64,000 nucleotides of DNA from Isochrysis galbana (taxonomy: Eukaryota; Haptophyta; Isochrysidales; Isochrysidaceae), in contig CM030936.1 in assembly GCA_018136815.1 (NCBI GenBank), positions 1,223,694 through 1,287,693 of the forward strand. Reading direction: 5' to 3'. Below, piece after piece: positions 20,012 to 31,962 of the stretch. The first letter of the stretch is position 1. Each line of letters opens with the position of its first letter. The notes beneath the pieces are model-generated. The model saw nothing but the letters and a program-made list of their open reading frames with translations, did no database searches and had not been told where the DNA came from. The position numbers and the translations under genes are program-made.

Positions 20012-20200
20012 TGGGGCAGCATCGGCATATCGGTCCCACTCGTTGGGAGGGGAGGCGGAGCCGACCTCCGCTGCTGCACCCGTGAAAAGAAGTGCTAGCG
20101 TCTGCCCCTGGCGCTCAGCACGAGAGAGATGGAGCTGTGTCGGCGGCGGCGCAGGATGCCAAGATGGAGTGTTGGTGTTGTGTGTTGTGCATCTGTAGTC
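20012..20200 (+). pseudogene. Partial duplicated copy of the ZFYVE19-like gene's third exon
   Basis: About 185 bp here match 21656-21830 inside the last exon of the downstream gene, with scattered substitutions. Shared runs include GCATCGGCATATCG, CTCGTTGGGAGGGGA, TCTGCCCCTGGCGCTCAGCA and AGATGGAGCTG. The copy stops at GTTGGTGTTGTGTG, just where the zinc-binding segment would begin, and has no matching frame. It lies in the space between the SOUL-like gene and the intact gene. Confidence 0.85.
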
Positions 20201-20428
20201 AGCCCTTCTCCCTTCTGCTTCTTCTTCTCTTCGGAATGCGGAATGCGAATGCGGAACGCGGCCCGAATTCAATTGAAAGACAACGGAGAACCAACGAGCC
20301 AGAAGGAGGAAGAGCGCGGAGCCGCCAAACAAACCGCGAGGTATATCTCGACCGACGGATCTCGAAATTATAGCGGATACGTTAGATCCATCTCTCTCTC
20401 TCTCTCACTCCTGTGTCTATTCTCGGGG

Positions 20429-20436
20429 TATAAATA
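20429..20436 (+). promoter_or_regulatory. TATA-box-like element upstream of the ZFYVE19-like gene
   Basis: TATAAATA lies 211 bp upstream of the ATG at 20647 and is followed by a pyrimidine-rich leader with a long C run. The match is good, but the distance to a transcription start cannot be judged from sequence alone. Confidence 0.4.
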
Positions 20437-20646
20437 CGTGAATACTGTGTGAATTTCAGACGCGGGATGTGAATACTCCCTGCCTTTCCCTTCCCCAGGA
20501 CGGCGGGCGGAGTGGCGCCGAGCTTCCCCGCGCGGCTCCCCCCCCCCCCCCCCCCCCTCCCCCTCCCACCCCCTGCTCTCTCCTCTCTTTTCCCCCTCCT
20601 CCGGCTGGCTTGCGGTGGGCAGGTGGCCCGTTCCCCTTCGCCGGTG

Positions 20647-21959
20647 ATGGACGAGAATGATCTACGCGCTCGGCTGCGCGCCGTACGCGGCGCGCCACCC
20701 GCTGCTGACGACGGCTTTGATGATGCAGCGCTCCGTGCGCGGCTCGACAGGCTGCAGGGTGCGTGCCCCGCCCTCCGTCCACCTCCTCGCCCAGAACCCC
20801 CTCCGCCCCCCCTTCCCCCCTCTCTCGGCGCCTCTCTCGGCGTCTGTCGACTCGTCCGTCCGAGTGGGCGCGGTACGCTCATCGACACTACATGCCGGGC
20901 TCGCTGGCGCTTATACAACTCGCCCCCGCCTCACCCGGGCTGTGAGCATGCCGCTGTCAGCCAGCCACACTGCGTGCTTGCCAGTGCACCATGCACGTTG
21001 ACTCCCATCGACCCAATGCCTCGAGCTCGTTGGTACAGGTAACGAGTAACGTTCCTTCTTCCCGTTCCCTAAAGGCAAACAAAGCAGTGTGCACATGCCG
21101 GACCCTTCGCCCGGCCACACAGTGCTGCCCCCGCCTCAACGCTCACCTGAAGATGAGGTCGACGAGCTCCTACGCGCAAAAGCAGACCAGGTATGTGAGC
21201 TCGTTTGCTGCCTGTAGCCATCGCGGCAGCGATGGCTCGGAGACGTGAGGCATCGTTTCCCTCTTGTTGGGTTGCCCACAGGTCCGGCTCGAAACGGGTC
21301 GTGCCCCCCGGGAAGGCCTTCCCATAGTGTGCCAGGCCATGCATGGCGGAGGAACCCACGGACAAGTTGCTGATTACGACACCACACTGCACACTGAAGT
21401 TGTCCGGGCGTTAGCCGGTGGAGCAGCGAGCGCGTCTGCGGAAGCAGCCGACATATTGAGCGCAGCGCGTTCAGCCGTGAAGACCTCTGCACTCTACCCT
21501 ACAGACCGCGTGCGTGACGCAAGGGAAAGCGAAAGATTTGTTGCTCATGAAGGGCCAATCGAGGATGAGACTGAGGAAGCCGAGCGATTGCTGGAGGAGT
21601 TGATGACCGAAGCTCAATTGGAGGTTTCCACACAGGCTACAGGCGTCCCTCCTGGCGCATCGGCATATCGATCCCGCTCGTTGGGAGGGGACGCAGAGCC
21701 GATATTCCCTGCTGCACCCGTGCAAAAAGTGCTTGCATCTGCCCCTGGCGCTCAGCACGAGAAAGATGGAGCTGAGTCGGCGGCGGCACAAGGTGCCGAG
21801 ATGGAGCGTTGGTGTTGTATCTGCAACGAGGATGCGGTTTGCTGGTGCAATGACTGCGATGGCGACCCTTATTGCAGGCGATGCTTCAACGAGGGGCACC
21901 AAGATACGGATCTAAAGTCCCACAAGACGGTGGCCATCATAGGGTCGAGGCGTCGGTAG
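20647..21959 (+). CDS. ZFYVE19/ANCHR-like protein (abscission checkpoint type), C-terminal zinc module
   Basis: Exons 20647-20758, 21075-21190 and 21282-21959 give 301 residues. Introns start GTGCGT and GTATGT and end AAG and CAG. The N-terminus has two short Leu/Arg repeats ([11 protein letters not shown] and [11 protein letters not shown]), resembling MIT-interacting motifs. [20 protein letters not shown] spans the second intron. An acidic helix ([18 protein letters not shown]) follows near residue 190. The C-terminus is a B-box-like cysteine module, [19 protein letters not shown] then [20 protein letters not shown], characteristic of ZFYVE19. Animal ANCHR holds VPS4 at the midbody through MIM helices and delays abscission; whether this protein does so is inference. 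The N-terminal FYVE finger of animal ZFYVE19 is absent. Removal of intron 1 depends on an AAG acceptor, so that junction is less certain. Confidence 0.75.
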
Positions 21960-24079
21960 CACACTGCGGCTGGAGGCAGGCCCAGGCTGATGGGGCTGCA
22001 GTGCACTATGTCCTTGGTCGTCTTAGCCATACAGCGTTCAAGTACTCATTTTCATTGTTTGGTTCTGTTTCGGTACGCACAATATCAAGCTCGACCTTGC
22101 AATGCTAAGCGTACAAGTAGATAAATTATGGCGACAGCGGTGCAGTGGCTGTGGCTGTGTGGGTAGTGGGGTGGGGTGACGAAGAATGTTGGACAGGCAA
22201 TGGCGGCACACCACCAGAGACTACGACACTGAGGCGGCCTGCCTTCATTCGGTGCCAAGAAGGTGCAACAGCCCTGAGGTGCCCAATTTAGAAGGTGTGA
22301 CTTGAGGTTCAGTTTTTTTTGTGGTTGTGAGGGGTGATGATGGGCTGTGGCTGCTGTGTGTGATGGTGTGGATGGACTGTGGATGGTAGTAACATGTGAA
22401 GTACAGGCAGAAGAGGGCGAGCGGAGGATGGGGTGACACGGACGGGGAAGGCACGCGCGGACGAGCGTGCGAGACCGAGGGTTCAGTCTCGAACGGCATG
22501 AGGACGAGCGGGACGAGCACAGGGGACACGAGCAGACCTGAGGGGCACGGGAGCGCTCGAGCGGTGGCGCTGACTACGAGAACGAAGAACAAGGGAGAAG
22601 ACACTCGCGGGGAAAAGTAAATACCGGGAAGGGGAAAACACGCGGGAAGGGAGAGGGATGAAACGAGGTCGGAAACTCAAGGGGACACTCGGGGAGGGAA
22701 CGGGGGGGAAAGAGAGAGGGGGGGAACGGACCTAGTGGGCCGACGCGGGGGAGGGGGCGTCGGAGCGTGACAACGAAGAAGGGGGCTCGCGGCTCGCGGG
22801 GAAACCTGATGGCGGGAAGGAACACGCGATGCAGGGAGGGGGCACCGGGGCGTGACGGCGGGGGCGGGAGTCACGCGAAGAAAGCCTATTGGTCGGGGAT
22901 GTACAAGGGGGAACGGGCAACCCCCCTTACTCGCAACACCCTCCCCAATGCGAGAAGCGGGAAACGGGGCAAGCGCATTTCAGAAGGCGGAGAGAAGGGG
23001 GGGCGTGCAGCGGCTCAAACGGCGGCGACATGCGCCCAAGAATTCGTTTCATAGCGGACGCAGGCGTCCGCTTTGCGCTTGGGCAGCCACTTGGCGGCGG
23101 TGGGCGGCGTGGAGCGGCCGGGGGGCGGGTCGGCGGCGGCGGCGGAGGCGGCGGGGGGGGTGGCGGCGTGGCGGCGGAGGCGGCGGTGGCGGCGGCGGAG
23201 GCACCTACAAGCCAAGGGTAGCGGACCTAGGGAATGTGAGAGGAAATTTCCGCACGCCAACGCGAACGCCAAACGCGGGGAGTCAACGAAACCCTAACCA
23301 GGCCCAGCAGAAACTACGAAGAACAGGCCTGGACGACAACGAAAGTTAACAAGTCCCAAGAAAGAACTGGAACCCAACGAGAAACAACCAGCCTTGCAAG
23401 AAGCTAAACAAGCCTCCTGAAGGTACCCCGAGAGCCTGAGACAAGCGCGCAGCGAGCGACAGGCGACTTGGCTCCTTTGGGTCAAGATTACCCGAACGGA
23501 GGAAACCTGGAATCTAGACCTGACAAACAGGCTAGAAGGAACGAAACGAGAACCCGAATACTAGGTCGCTAGGGACGAACCCTACCAACCTAGATGTACC
23601 TGAGCTTCACCGTGTGGCCGCACGGCGAAGGACCTGGAGATAAGAGCCTGGAACTCGCATCATCTAGGATGAATGCGACAGTGTGGCTCTGTGGGCTCGG
23701 CTCGAGTCGTGGTTCGCGGGTACCTGGGCTGGCGTGGCCCTGTCTGGAGGTCGCTGTGTATGCATGGCGTCTGGCATGTCGTGGTCGGTCGGCGCGGCAG
23801 GGGTGGGCGGGGAACGTGGAAGGGAGCGAGGCGCGCTCCATGACCCTATCGTTATAACGATAGTTCGACGGATTCGTGGACGAGTGTGCATGGCTCTCGC
23901 CTCCCTCGTTACCTCCCCTCACCCCCCTTGGGCTGATGGGCACTCTTCTTCTCTCCCCATGTGGGAAAGGCTGTGGGGAGAAATAATAAAGGCAGCTTGG
24001 TTCTGGATGCGGTCAGTACGAGCGAGGGCCAGTGCAGGCGAGTGCGTACAGCGCGCGCTCGGCGGAGGTCTGGACCAGA
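21960..24079. other. 2.1-kb gene-poor stretch, purine-rich on the plus strand
   Basis: No coding sequence recognised. Bases 22430-23040 are strongly G/A-rich, and 23090-23215 hold GGCGGCGG-type trinucleotide repeats that read as Gly/Arg or Ala/Pro in all frames. Bases 23220-23600 are A-rich and free of long frames. The strand asymmetry resembles the untranslated parts of the retroposons in this window, but I found no flanking duplication. Confidence 0.4.
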
Positions 24080-24215
24080 GTGGTGTCAATTCACCGTTCA
24101 GCCCCTACCAGCAGGCAGGGGCTGAGGTTGGTTGTGCAGGCCCACCCAGCCGGTGTCTGCGATGGAGAGGGGGGGGGGCGCAAGGCCCCTATTGGCCTCC
24201 TACTTATACTGTCCA
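24080..24215 (+). repeat. R1 retroposon fragment D (3' part)
   Basis: It aligns with the 3' part of R1: GGCAGGGGCTGAGGTTG, GGCCCACCCAGCCGGTGTC (CACCCCGGGG box diverged), GCGATGGAGAGG, CAAGGCCCC, and CTACTTAT at the end. More diverged than copies A-C. Confidence 0.65.
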
Positions 24216-24623
24216 AGTATAGAAACAGGTCATCCCCCCACGCGGGCAGGGCATCACCACGAGTGGAGAGTGGTATATTTCAGTTGCTCAATCTCGAAAC
24301 TACCAACCTCCCAGGCCTTTAGATGTGCTCGGGGTGGCATACGGCGCATATCTCACATGTAGTAAGCCGCAGGTGGGTCTTTCCATATGATTATAATCAG
24401 CGCACATGCTAGGCCAAGCAATAGCAATACTCAACGGTGCTTACGGCATTCGCCTGTCTGGTGGCCATTTGCGCCACTGCGAGGCGGATTCTTCCTATCA
24501 ATGTTCACGGATCTGCAATGCCGGTGGCCACCTCGCAATTGTAGGCAAGACGCCGAGACCCAAGCCGTACCGTTTTCAACAGGCGATTGATGCAATCCTC
24601 GGGCCGTTGGCGGTCCAAGATCT

Positions 24624-26224
24624 CTACTTGCATTCACAATGCCCGCCCGTGGACGCGAAGAGGAGCCGGCGCGAGGAGTCACAAACGCACTTAGTCCCGA
24701 TAGCGCAGTCAGGCATGTCGGCGCGGCACATCTCACCGGCTGCCTTAAGATCCTTGAGCATACAGTTGGCGTAGAAGGTCGTTGTGGCCGGCCAGTCCGA
24801 AAAGAGGCCGAGGACTCCGACCTCACGGGCAAGCACGTCCGTCAGATGTAGGGCATCACCGTCGAACATGGTGTAGCCGACGGATGTGCCGTAGTAGAAG
24901 CCGCCGCCCGTCTTGAGCGGCCCGGAGCGCTCCAAAGTCCAGGTGATGATGTCGAACCCCATGTTCTTAGCGGTGATCGCGTAGTTGGAGGGCTTGTACT
25001 GGTTGTTCTCCACCTTAACGAGCATCTGCATGGGCGGCGCAAGAACGCGAACGCCGGCCGCTTTGAGCGACGCAAAGTCGTTCATCAGACCTCCCGAAGA
25101 ACCATCTGTGTAATCTCCATCAAGCATGACAGCATGAGGGCCAAACTCTCCCTCATTGTTGATCCAGTACTCAATGTCTGGGCGATTGAACGACTGCGGC
25201 CAGACCTTCGACGCGGGTACGCCGTGATCGCGGTACTCCTGGATCATCTTGTGGCGGATGGCGTCGTACGTGGGCATGCCCGGGCCCTGCGTGTAGGTCT
25301 TGAGCTCAGGAGTGAACCAGCGACCCTTGGCGTTGATGAGAGCAATAGATTCCGAGTGGGTCACCACGGTGGCGCACGTTGCGTACAGGTCCGTGCGGTA
25401 GTTGGCGGTGCCGCCCATGTATTCGCTGACAGTGGTCGCAGAGGAAACGGACGAGTCCATCTTTCCGCAGAGCGTCTTGAACTCCGCCAAGGTGATGTCG
25501 GATGTGCAGCACGTGGCTTTCGCGTTGGTCCCCGCAACGGGATCGGCAGGCACGAAGGGCTGTGTGCACTTAGAGGCCAGTGGCGTGTCGAGGATATTGG
25601 TCGTCGTATGCAGGTCACACTGTGAGTGGCGGCAAACGAGCTCGCCATCCTTGGTGACCGCGACGTCGCATTCGACGACTCCAGCCCCCATTGTGATGGC
25701 AGCCTTGTACGATTCGGCAGTGTGCTCCGGGAACATGAGGGCGGCTCCGCGGTGGCCGATGGAGAATGGATGCGGTGTGAAGAAGGAGGCATCTTTGTCC
25801 TCCAAGCACTGCATGAGCGTGTCCTTGAGGGCGCCTGGCCGCATGGCGTTGACCAAAAACTCGGGCCGGGGTCCCTGATGTGGACGACAGCAAAGGTGAG
25901 GGTTCTAGCTATGCTCACGCTTGCGGGCTGGGGCCAGCTACTCAGAGAGCCGCCGACGCACAAATGTCTGCCAGCGCTATGGCAAGAGTAGATGTCTGCT
26001 CACATGCACCCCGATGAAGTCCAGACCAGAGGGCTCTGCCCGTTCAGACACGCAGAGGCGGAAGCGGGGATGGAGAGGGAGAGGGAGAGAGAGCGATCGG
26101 ATGGCACGTCGGCCGCGACGGGTGCGCATGGGAGGCGGTGCCAGCAAGCTAACGTGTGGCCGGGCGCGCCATGACTTACCAGCTGCGCGGTCTGCGCGAG
26201 GGCGACGGAGGAGAGAGCCAACAT
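24624..26224 (-). CDS. Secreted glycerophosphodiester phosphodiesterase family protein
   Basis: Two exons on the minus strand, 26224-26180 and 25874-24624, give 431 residues. Exon 1 encodes a signal peptide ([15 protein letters not shown]) and ends at a perfect GTAAGT donor; the acceptor is CACATCAG. The GDPD fold follows: [19 protein letters not shown] (catalytic HRG and the Glu), [20 protein letters not shown] (ExD and second His), and later [12 protein letters not shown] and [10 protein letters not shown]. Such enzymes hydrolyse glycerophosphodiesters to glycerol-3-phosphate plus an alcohol, often to recover phosphate outside the cell. The C-terminus has a Cys-rich tail ([25 protein letters not shown]) of unknown role, probably disulfide-bonded. 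Upstream on the coding strand lies a very long CT tract. Confidence 0.9.
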
Positions 26225-26284
26225 GGCAGCTGTCGACTCGGTGACGTCGGCAGGAGAGAGAGATGAGAGAGCCCCGATGACAGC

Positions 26285-26625
<341 letters not shown>

Positions 26626-28626
26626 GGCGCGGGGGTGGAGCGGAGTAGAGGAGATTTGGGGGCGAAAGCTGTGTGTGTGTGTGCCGCCGGCGGCGGGAAG
26701 GAGGAGAAAGATATCTTCTGAGAGAGGAGAAGGGAGAGAAGACGGGAGCTCCACACACAGGAGAAGGAGAGGAGGAGAAAGGGTAATAAGATGTGAGGAG
26801 AGAGCGAGTGAAGCAACCGCGAGCAGACGAAATGCCGGCCACATGTACACGAATGTTTCCTCATCGGACATATATGTATTCACCACCTCCCTCCCTCTCC
26901 CTCTCCCTCCCTCCCTCTCCCTCTCTCTCTCTTATGGCCGGGGCTCTCGGCCGACGGAGGGTAAGCGGAGGTGGGCCGTTAGCCCCCCCCCCCCTCCCCC
27001 CCCTCCCCACACACAAATCCTCGTACAGGAATGTTTCCTCATCGGACATCTCTGTATTCACTCCCTCCCTCCCCCCCCCTCCCCCCCCCCCCCCATCGGC
27101 CGCTCCTCTCTCCATCGGCGGGTCGGCGGTCCTCCGTCGGGCGGACGCCGCAGCGCCTACGGCCCCACGTCGCACAGGCCGAGAGAGCCCCGCGCCCTCC
27201 CCCCCCCCCTGCCTCCGCCCCTGCCCCCTTGCCTCCCCCCCCCCCCCCCCCCAACCCCCGCCGGAACATGCCACCCCTCCTGCCACATGGCTGAGATGCG
27301 AGGCGGTCCCGGCCCTCCCAGTCTTCCCGTGTGCTCGCCGCCCTTTGGTTCACGTTTCACGGATGTGCGCTCTACTTCGGGGTATCTGGGGATCTGGAGC
27401 CTGGGGCTGGGGCGGTCACAAGGGGCTTTTTAACTACTAGTAAGAGTATTAAATTAAACCTTTTCATAGTCTCACTTCACACGCGGCCGTGGACCCTCTA
27501 CTTTCTACTCACGTAGGAAAACTTTCTACACCCCCACTCCCCCGGCCCTTCTCCCCCCGCCATAAGGCGACTCCCCCCGTGCACTACTAGGGGGATAGGG
27601 GTGAAGGGCTTAGATATGGTCCGGTGGCCCGCGCCTCCCCCCGGTGACCGGTGATCATTCCCCCCCTTCCTCCTGTGTCTCCGAGTGGGCGGCGGTCTCA
27701 GCCCCGACTTATCCTGTAAACAGGTGCGGGGAGCTCCGCCCACCCCTTCTCCGCGCGCTCTCTCCCCTCTCCTGCGGCACGCGCGATGGCGCGCCTGCGG
27801 CAGGCCTGCAGCTGCCCCTGGCGACCCCTGTAGCCTGTAGGCCTGAGCCAAAATATGTAGTTTTTCGTGCCCAAATATGTGGAAAAAATATGTGGAAAAT
27901 GTAGTGTGAAATGTTGCCCAAGTACGTGGAAAATATGTAGTTGTGTGTGGGGGGGATCAATCGCCGTTACTCTAGTAGTAAGCGCCGCACATATATCATA
28001 TATATATGCTCTTATCATTGTCACTCTTCTTTTCTCTTTTCCTCTCCTCTCTCCCCTACACACCCATACCCCTCCTCTCTCTTGTGCCTCAATCAAGCTA
28101 TTTTGTACAATGTACAATGAATTGAAACAGAGAAGCACAGCACAAACAACACACACTAGACACTACGATGACGAGACCTTGTTGCGTTTGTTGTTGTTGT
28201 AGCGCAACATGACCGCTGCCTCGAATTGATCGGCCAAGGAACATGACTGACCGTTCAGGGCCAAACATGCACGTCAACAAAGAAAAGACACGCTGTCATC
28301 AAATGTTCCATGACTGTCTTCTGTCTTCTCTCGTCCATCGGTCGTAGCTCCCCAGCGAGGTCTGCCCTCGTTGTGCCGACCCCTCTGTCGCATGTCTGCG
28401 CGTTGCTGAATTGCCCTGGTGCCGATGCCTGGCCGTCCGTCCAGGTGTGGTTAGTTTTCGCTCCGTTTGGTTTAGTTTGTGTGGTTCTGTGCCCTCAGAC
28501 TTTTCACTATAAGTATAAGGGGGGGCCAGCAGCTTCGATTCCCATAGGTGAGAAACGACTTGCCATGCTAACACCCTACAACCCTACTAGTATAGCCACC
28601 TGTTACGCTGTGCTAGCACGGACGCG
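26626..28626. other. Gene-poor stretch with tandem duplication and C/T-rich blocks
   Basis: A 43-bp segment containing GAATGTTTCCTCATCGGACA occurs at 26841-26883 and again at 27019-27061, each followed by CCCT/C-rich sequence and a CTCGGCCGACGG-like or CCATCGGC piece, so the unit is about 177 bp. Bases 27850-27945 carry five copies of a short motif like AATATGTGGAAAA. ATATATCATATATATATG is at 27990. Frames across this region encode only Pro/Ser/Gly/Arg repeats. Confidence 0.5.
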
Positions 28627-30365
28627 CTACTTTGACACACTCAGACCAGGCACAGCAGGCATCACACGCACATCATTAGGAAAGAAGCCTTGACGGATCG
28701 TCCCAGAATCCAGCTTGATCTGGATCGTGCCGTTCTCCATGACTTCGTACACGCGGCCTGCTGTGGTGTTCCTCTCTCGTCGAGGCGACAACGCGGTATT
28801 ATTTCCATCATTAATCCTCGCTATCACGCGCGTCCCTTTGGGGAGATGAGCCAAAGTTGGGATGGGTGCACAGGCAAATGCATGCTCCAGTTGTAGCTGT
28901 GCAAGCACAACCTACTTTTATAAGTGGGGGTCAATGGGGGCCTCGCGCCCCCCTCTTTCCATCGCGGACACCCCCCGGGGTGGGCCCGTACATTCAACCC
29001 CAGCCCCTGCCCTCTGGCAGGGGCAGGGCACTCATCAAATCAGCCCAGACCCCTAGTGGGCGCGGGCCGCGAGCCGCACTCCCAGGCCCGCATGGGCCTG
29101 CTCTCGTACTGACTCCCCCCCCATCCCTGGTCGCCAGGCAGACAGGGGCCTCAGGGCGGCACCCAAGGCCAGCGAGGCGAGCGAGGGAGAGGCAGGGGGG
29201 GCCAGGGGCTGAGCCCCAGCCTCCACTGCCCCCTGAGCTGGCCCTGCTGGCCCTCTGGGCGCCCCTGAAGGACCTCTGAGAGCAGGCCATGGCGCGCCGC
29301 ATGGCGACGCGCCGCAGGGACCGGGGCGGAAGAGAATGGAACGAGGGAGAGGGGGGGATTTGCACCCCCCCCGATGGAGTGTGGTGAGAAACGAGCCCCG
29401 TTTGCGTTAGCAAACGGGCGAAGGGGGGCGGCTGGCGACAAGAGAGGCGAGAAGAAGGGAGTGGCTCAAGACGTCCCTGTGGCAGATATCGGGGGGCGCA
29501 GTCATTTATTTCTTCGAGGACTGCTCGCGGCGCGAGCTGTAAGGGCCGTTCTCCTTTTTTGACGAGAGGTTCCTCCCCCCCCCCCCGGTGCTTTTTCCCG
29601 GAGAGTCGGCCGGCGTCGACCGGACCGCCTCAATGGGTTTTCGCTCATTGTAACTTGTGGGGAGTTAGAATGGGAGCCGGGGGCCTGCGAGGGGGGAGAT
29701 GTGGAAGGGTGCATAGGAGTATGTATTTGTGACAACAGCACGCGCCAAGGTGTACGGGCAGGTGCGCTGAGGGCTGTCGTGTTAGTACCGGGCTAGTGAG
29801 AGTAGTGGTACTAATGCTCAGATAGATTTGTTTGTAGCTGTGCAAGCATATCGCGCTTGGTGCTCACGAACATAGAATATAAATGGTCCTCAGCCCCAGG
29901 CATGCTCACTGAGCAGTGCATTTGGTGGCGCCCGTCCCAGCTGATGCGTACGCCTTCCTTCAGTTCGACGGCAAGCCCTACCGCCGGGAAAAGCAACCAC
30001 CAATCCTGAGGCGGCGCTTTCGCCCGGGACGCACGAAACCACACGGCGTATTATCGCCACGCATCGCCGATGTCGATGTGCATGCAGTTGTTCAGGTCCA
30101 TCGAGAAGGCGAATGATAGAAGAGAGAATTTATCGCAGAGTGCAAACAGCTCTCTGTATGCCGCTCCACTCCGGTCGAATACGCCATCTGCCGCCGCTGC
30201 CAGCACCGCGCATCGCCTCCGCCTCCGCTGCTGCTCGTATTTCGAGCTCCAATGTTTGGCGAACGTCTCGGAGCGCCGCACCTCAGCTCGCGCCGCCTGC
30301 AGTAGCCCTTGCAGCCTCGCAATCTCTGCCTCGGCCTCGCCCAGAGGGTCGCCTCTCATGGCCAC
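28627..30365 (-). pseudogene. Broken gene: in-frame stop plus R1 insertion inside coding sequence
   Basis: On the minus strand a frame starts at 30365 with a coiled-coil-like Arg/Glu/Ala segment and reaches CMHIDIGDAWR. It hits TAA (30051-30053) and continues in the same register with VWFRASRAKAPPQDWWLLFP, GLAVELKEGVRISWDGRHQM and STKRDMLAQLQ. There the R1 element (28908-29831) begins, adding a TAG seven codons in. After the element the frame resumes through the duplicated MLAQLQ codons with LAHLPKGTRVIARINDG and RVYEVMENGTIQIKLDSGT, a Tudor/SH3-like strand pattern, and stops at 28627. The H-x-D plus later WDGR-x-x-x-H spacing recalls 2-oxoglutarate/Fe(II) oxygenases, but this is a weak guess. 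Two lesions argue that the copy is dead, unless the element is spliced out. Confidence 0.75.
28908..29831 (-). mobile_element. R1 retroposon copy C, full length, 17-bp target duplication
   Basis: A 924-bp element on the minus strand. The 17-bp direct repeat TTGTAGCTGTGCAAGCA lies at 28891-28907 and 29832-29848. The 5' end (minus strand) begins CAAATCTATCTGAGCATTAG and the 3' end is ACTTATAAAAGTAGGTTG with no A or T tail. This is the only copy here with both ends defined, so it sets the limits of R1. There is no long open frame. The long duplication points to LINE-type target-primed integration of a non-autonomous element. Confidence 0.93.
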
Positions 30366-31943
30366 CTCGGGGTGGGGGGCGGGGAGGGCAGGGGAGAGGG
30401 CCTGCTACCGGCCGGGCACCACGTTGAGTCTTTTGGTGAACTTCGACGTCGAAGTAAAATATATTATACTCTTGATACTATGATTACTGGGCGACGGAGC
30501 GAGGCGACGGGAGCACGCATGCGGGAGGGGAATTCGTGGCAACGGGGGGGCTCACCCGACGCGGAAAAAAAACGACGAACTTATATTTCTCACGCCCTTT
30601 TATGAGAAGTTTCCAAACCTATCTGCTTACCGGAAGTGCAAGTGCTGGGCATCGCTCGCCTAGTAATACTGGCGGCCCGTTTACCGAATTCCGCCGTCGA
30701 TTCCGGCCTTCTCTTTTTGGGAGGAGCGACAGCGGAGCCGAAGAGAACGATTTCGGAGCTCGAGGGAGCCGAAAGGCGGGCGAGCAGGGAGCGGTGGCTG
30801 GCGGAACCCCTTTTTTTATCACTGTGTTTGAGTCCATGTGTTGTAGTCTCCCGTGTCTACCTCGGACCTAAGAAGCTCTCATTCTCATTCTCTCTCTCTT
30901 CCACTAGCTCGCTAGCTAGCCTCGTCCCTAATCGCCGACGCCACGCGTCGCAATCCTCCGACCGTAAGTCTACCTCATCGCTCGTAGCGCTCGATGGCAG
31001 ACACTCTCAGACCCGACTCTTACGACTATGATCTGTCAGACATCTTCCCGCCAGCAACAATCAACGAACCTTCCATGACCGCGTCAGCTGCCGGCTCGAT
31101 CGAACGGCCCTCTGCCTATGAGCCTGTAGTCATCGCGTGTTCGACAGTTGAGTAGTGTGCGCTGCGCGTCGGTGAGCAAGGACTCGGAGTCGTTGTCATC
31201 GGTAGTAAGAGAGCGGTTAGCCTCGTGTAGAACGTACTCCACATGAGCCGAAGCTACCGGAGAGTAAGCTGGTACTCACGTCAACACTCTCCACACTAAC
31301 GTATCCTAATCACGGAACGCACAGGAACCTGCTGACAGACCGAACAAGGAAGAGAATGCCGACAAGAGAGCGACGGGGCGACGGACGATCCGACGGGGGC
31401 GACAGTTACGCACAGGAATAAGGAGGGAATCTTTCGAAAACCCTTAAGTGAGTTGATGAAGACCGAAGTAAGATAGCGCCACGATATAATCCAACGGCCA
31501 ACACCTGAGGGGGATCAGGGTCACACAAGGGGCGGTTCCTTGCACCGGCGATACCTGAACGCGCGACTTAGCCTAAAATCGCGAGGAGCACGCAAGGAGG
31601 TCAGCAAGGTGAGGAGCAAGCAGGCGACAAGGGAGGCGACAAAGGAGGCGAGGGCAACAAGGGCGAATGGACGAATGTAGGACCCTGCGACGGTGACTAG
31701 TGGCTAGCCTGCAAGGAGGGAACATAGAAACGCAAACAACTTCTAAAACAAAAAGGTCGATCGCGGATGCGACAGAGTGGGGGAGTTTGCAAGTGCAAGT
31801 AGGACTTATACCACATACATGGGGGAACCTGCAAAAAAATAACCAATACACCTGAGGTTGCACCCTCTGAATACGTAGTCCGTAGTAGGTGTTAGCCCTT
31901 AGCCCAGAATCTTCAAATGTGTATTTTGTTCCATAGCGAAAGC
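30366..31943. other. Intergenic stretch with R2 repeat copy
   Basis: No gene recognised. Bases about 31575-31775 are an R2 copy in minus orientation (GGAGGTCAGCAAG..., AAGGAGGCGA units, AAAAGGTCGATCGCGGATGCG). Bases 30870-31450 have no repeat landmark and no long frame. Confidence 0.45.
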
Positions 31944-31962
31944 TCTATAACACCATATACTA

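Noticed and set aside
22396-23349. Arg/Gly-rich frames in the purine-rich stretch
   Set aside because: Produced by G/A strand bias and GGC repeats; no conserved motif and no single favoured frame.
24406-24774. 122-codon plus-strand frame next to the phosphodiesterase gene
   Set aside because: Its second half is antisense to that gene's C-terminus and the first half shows no family features.
26675-27440. Proline- and glycine-rich frames on both strands
   Set aside because: Several overlapping frames of equal length with low-complexity content, no start context and no domain.
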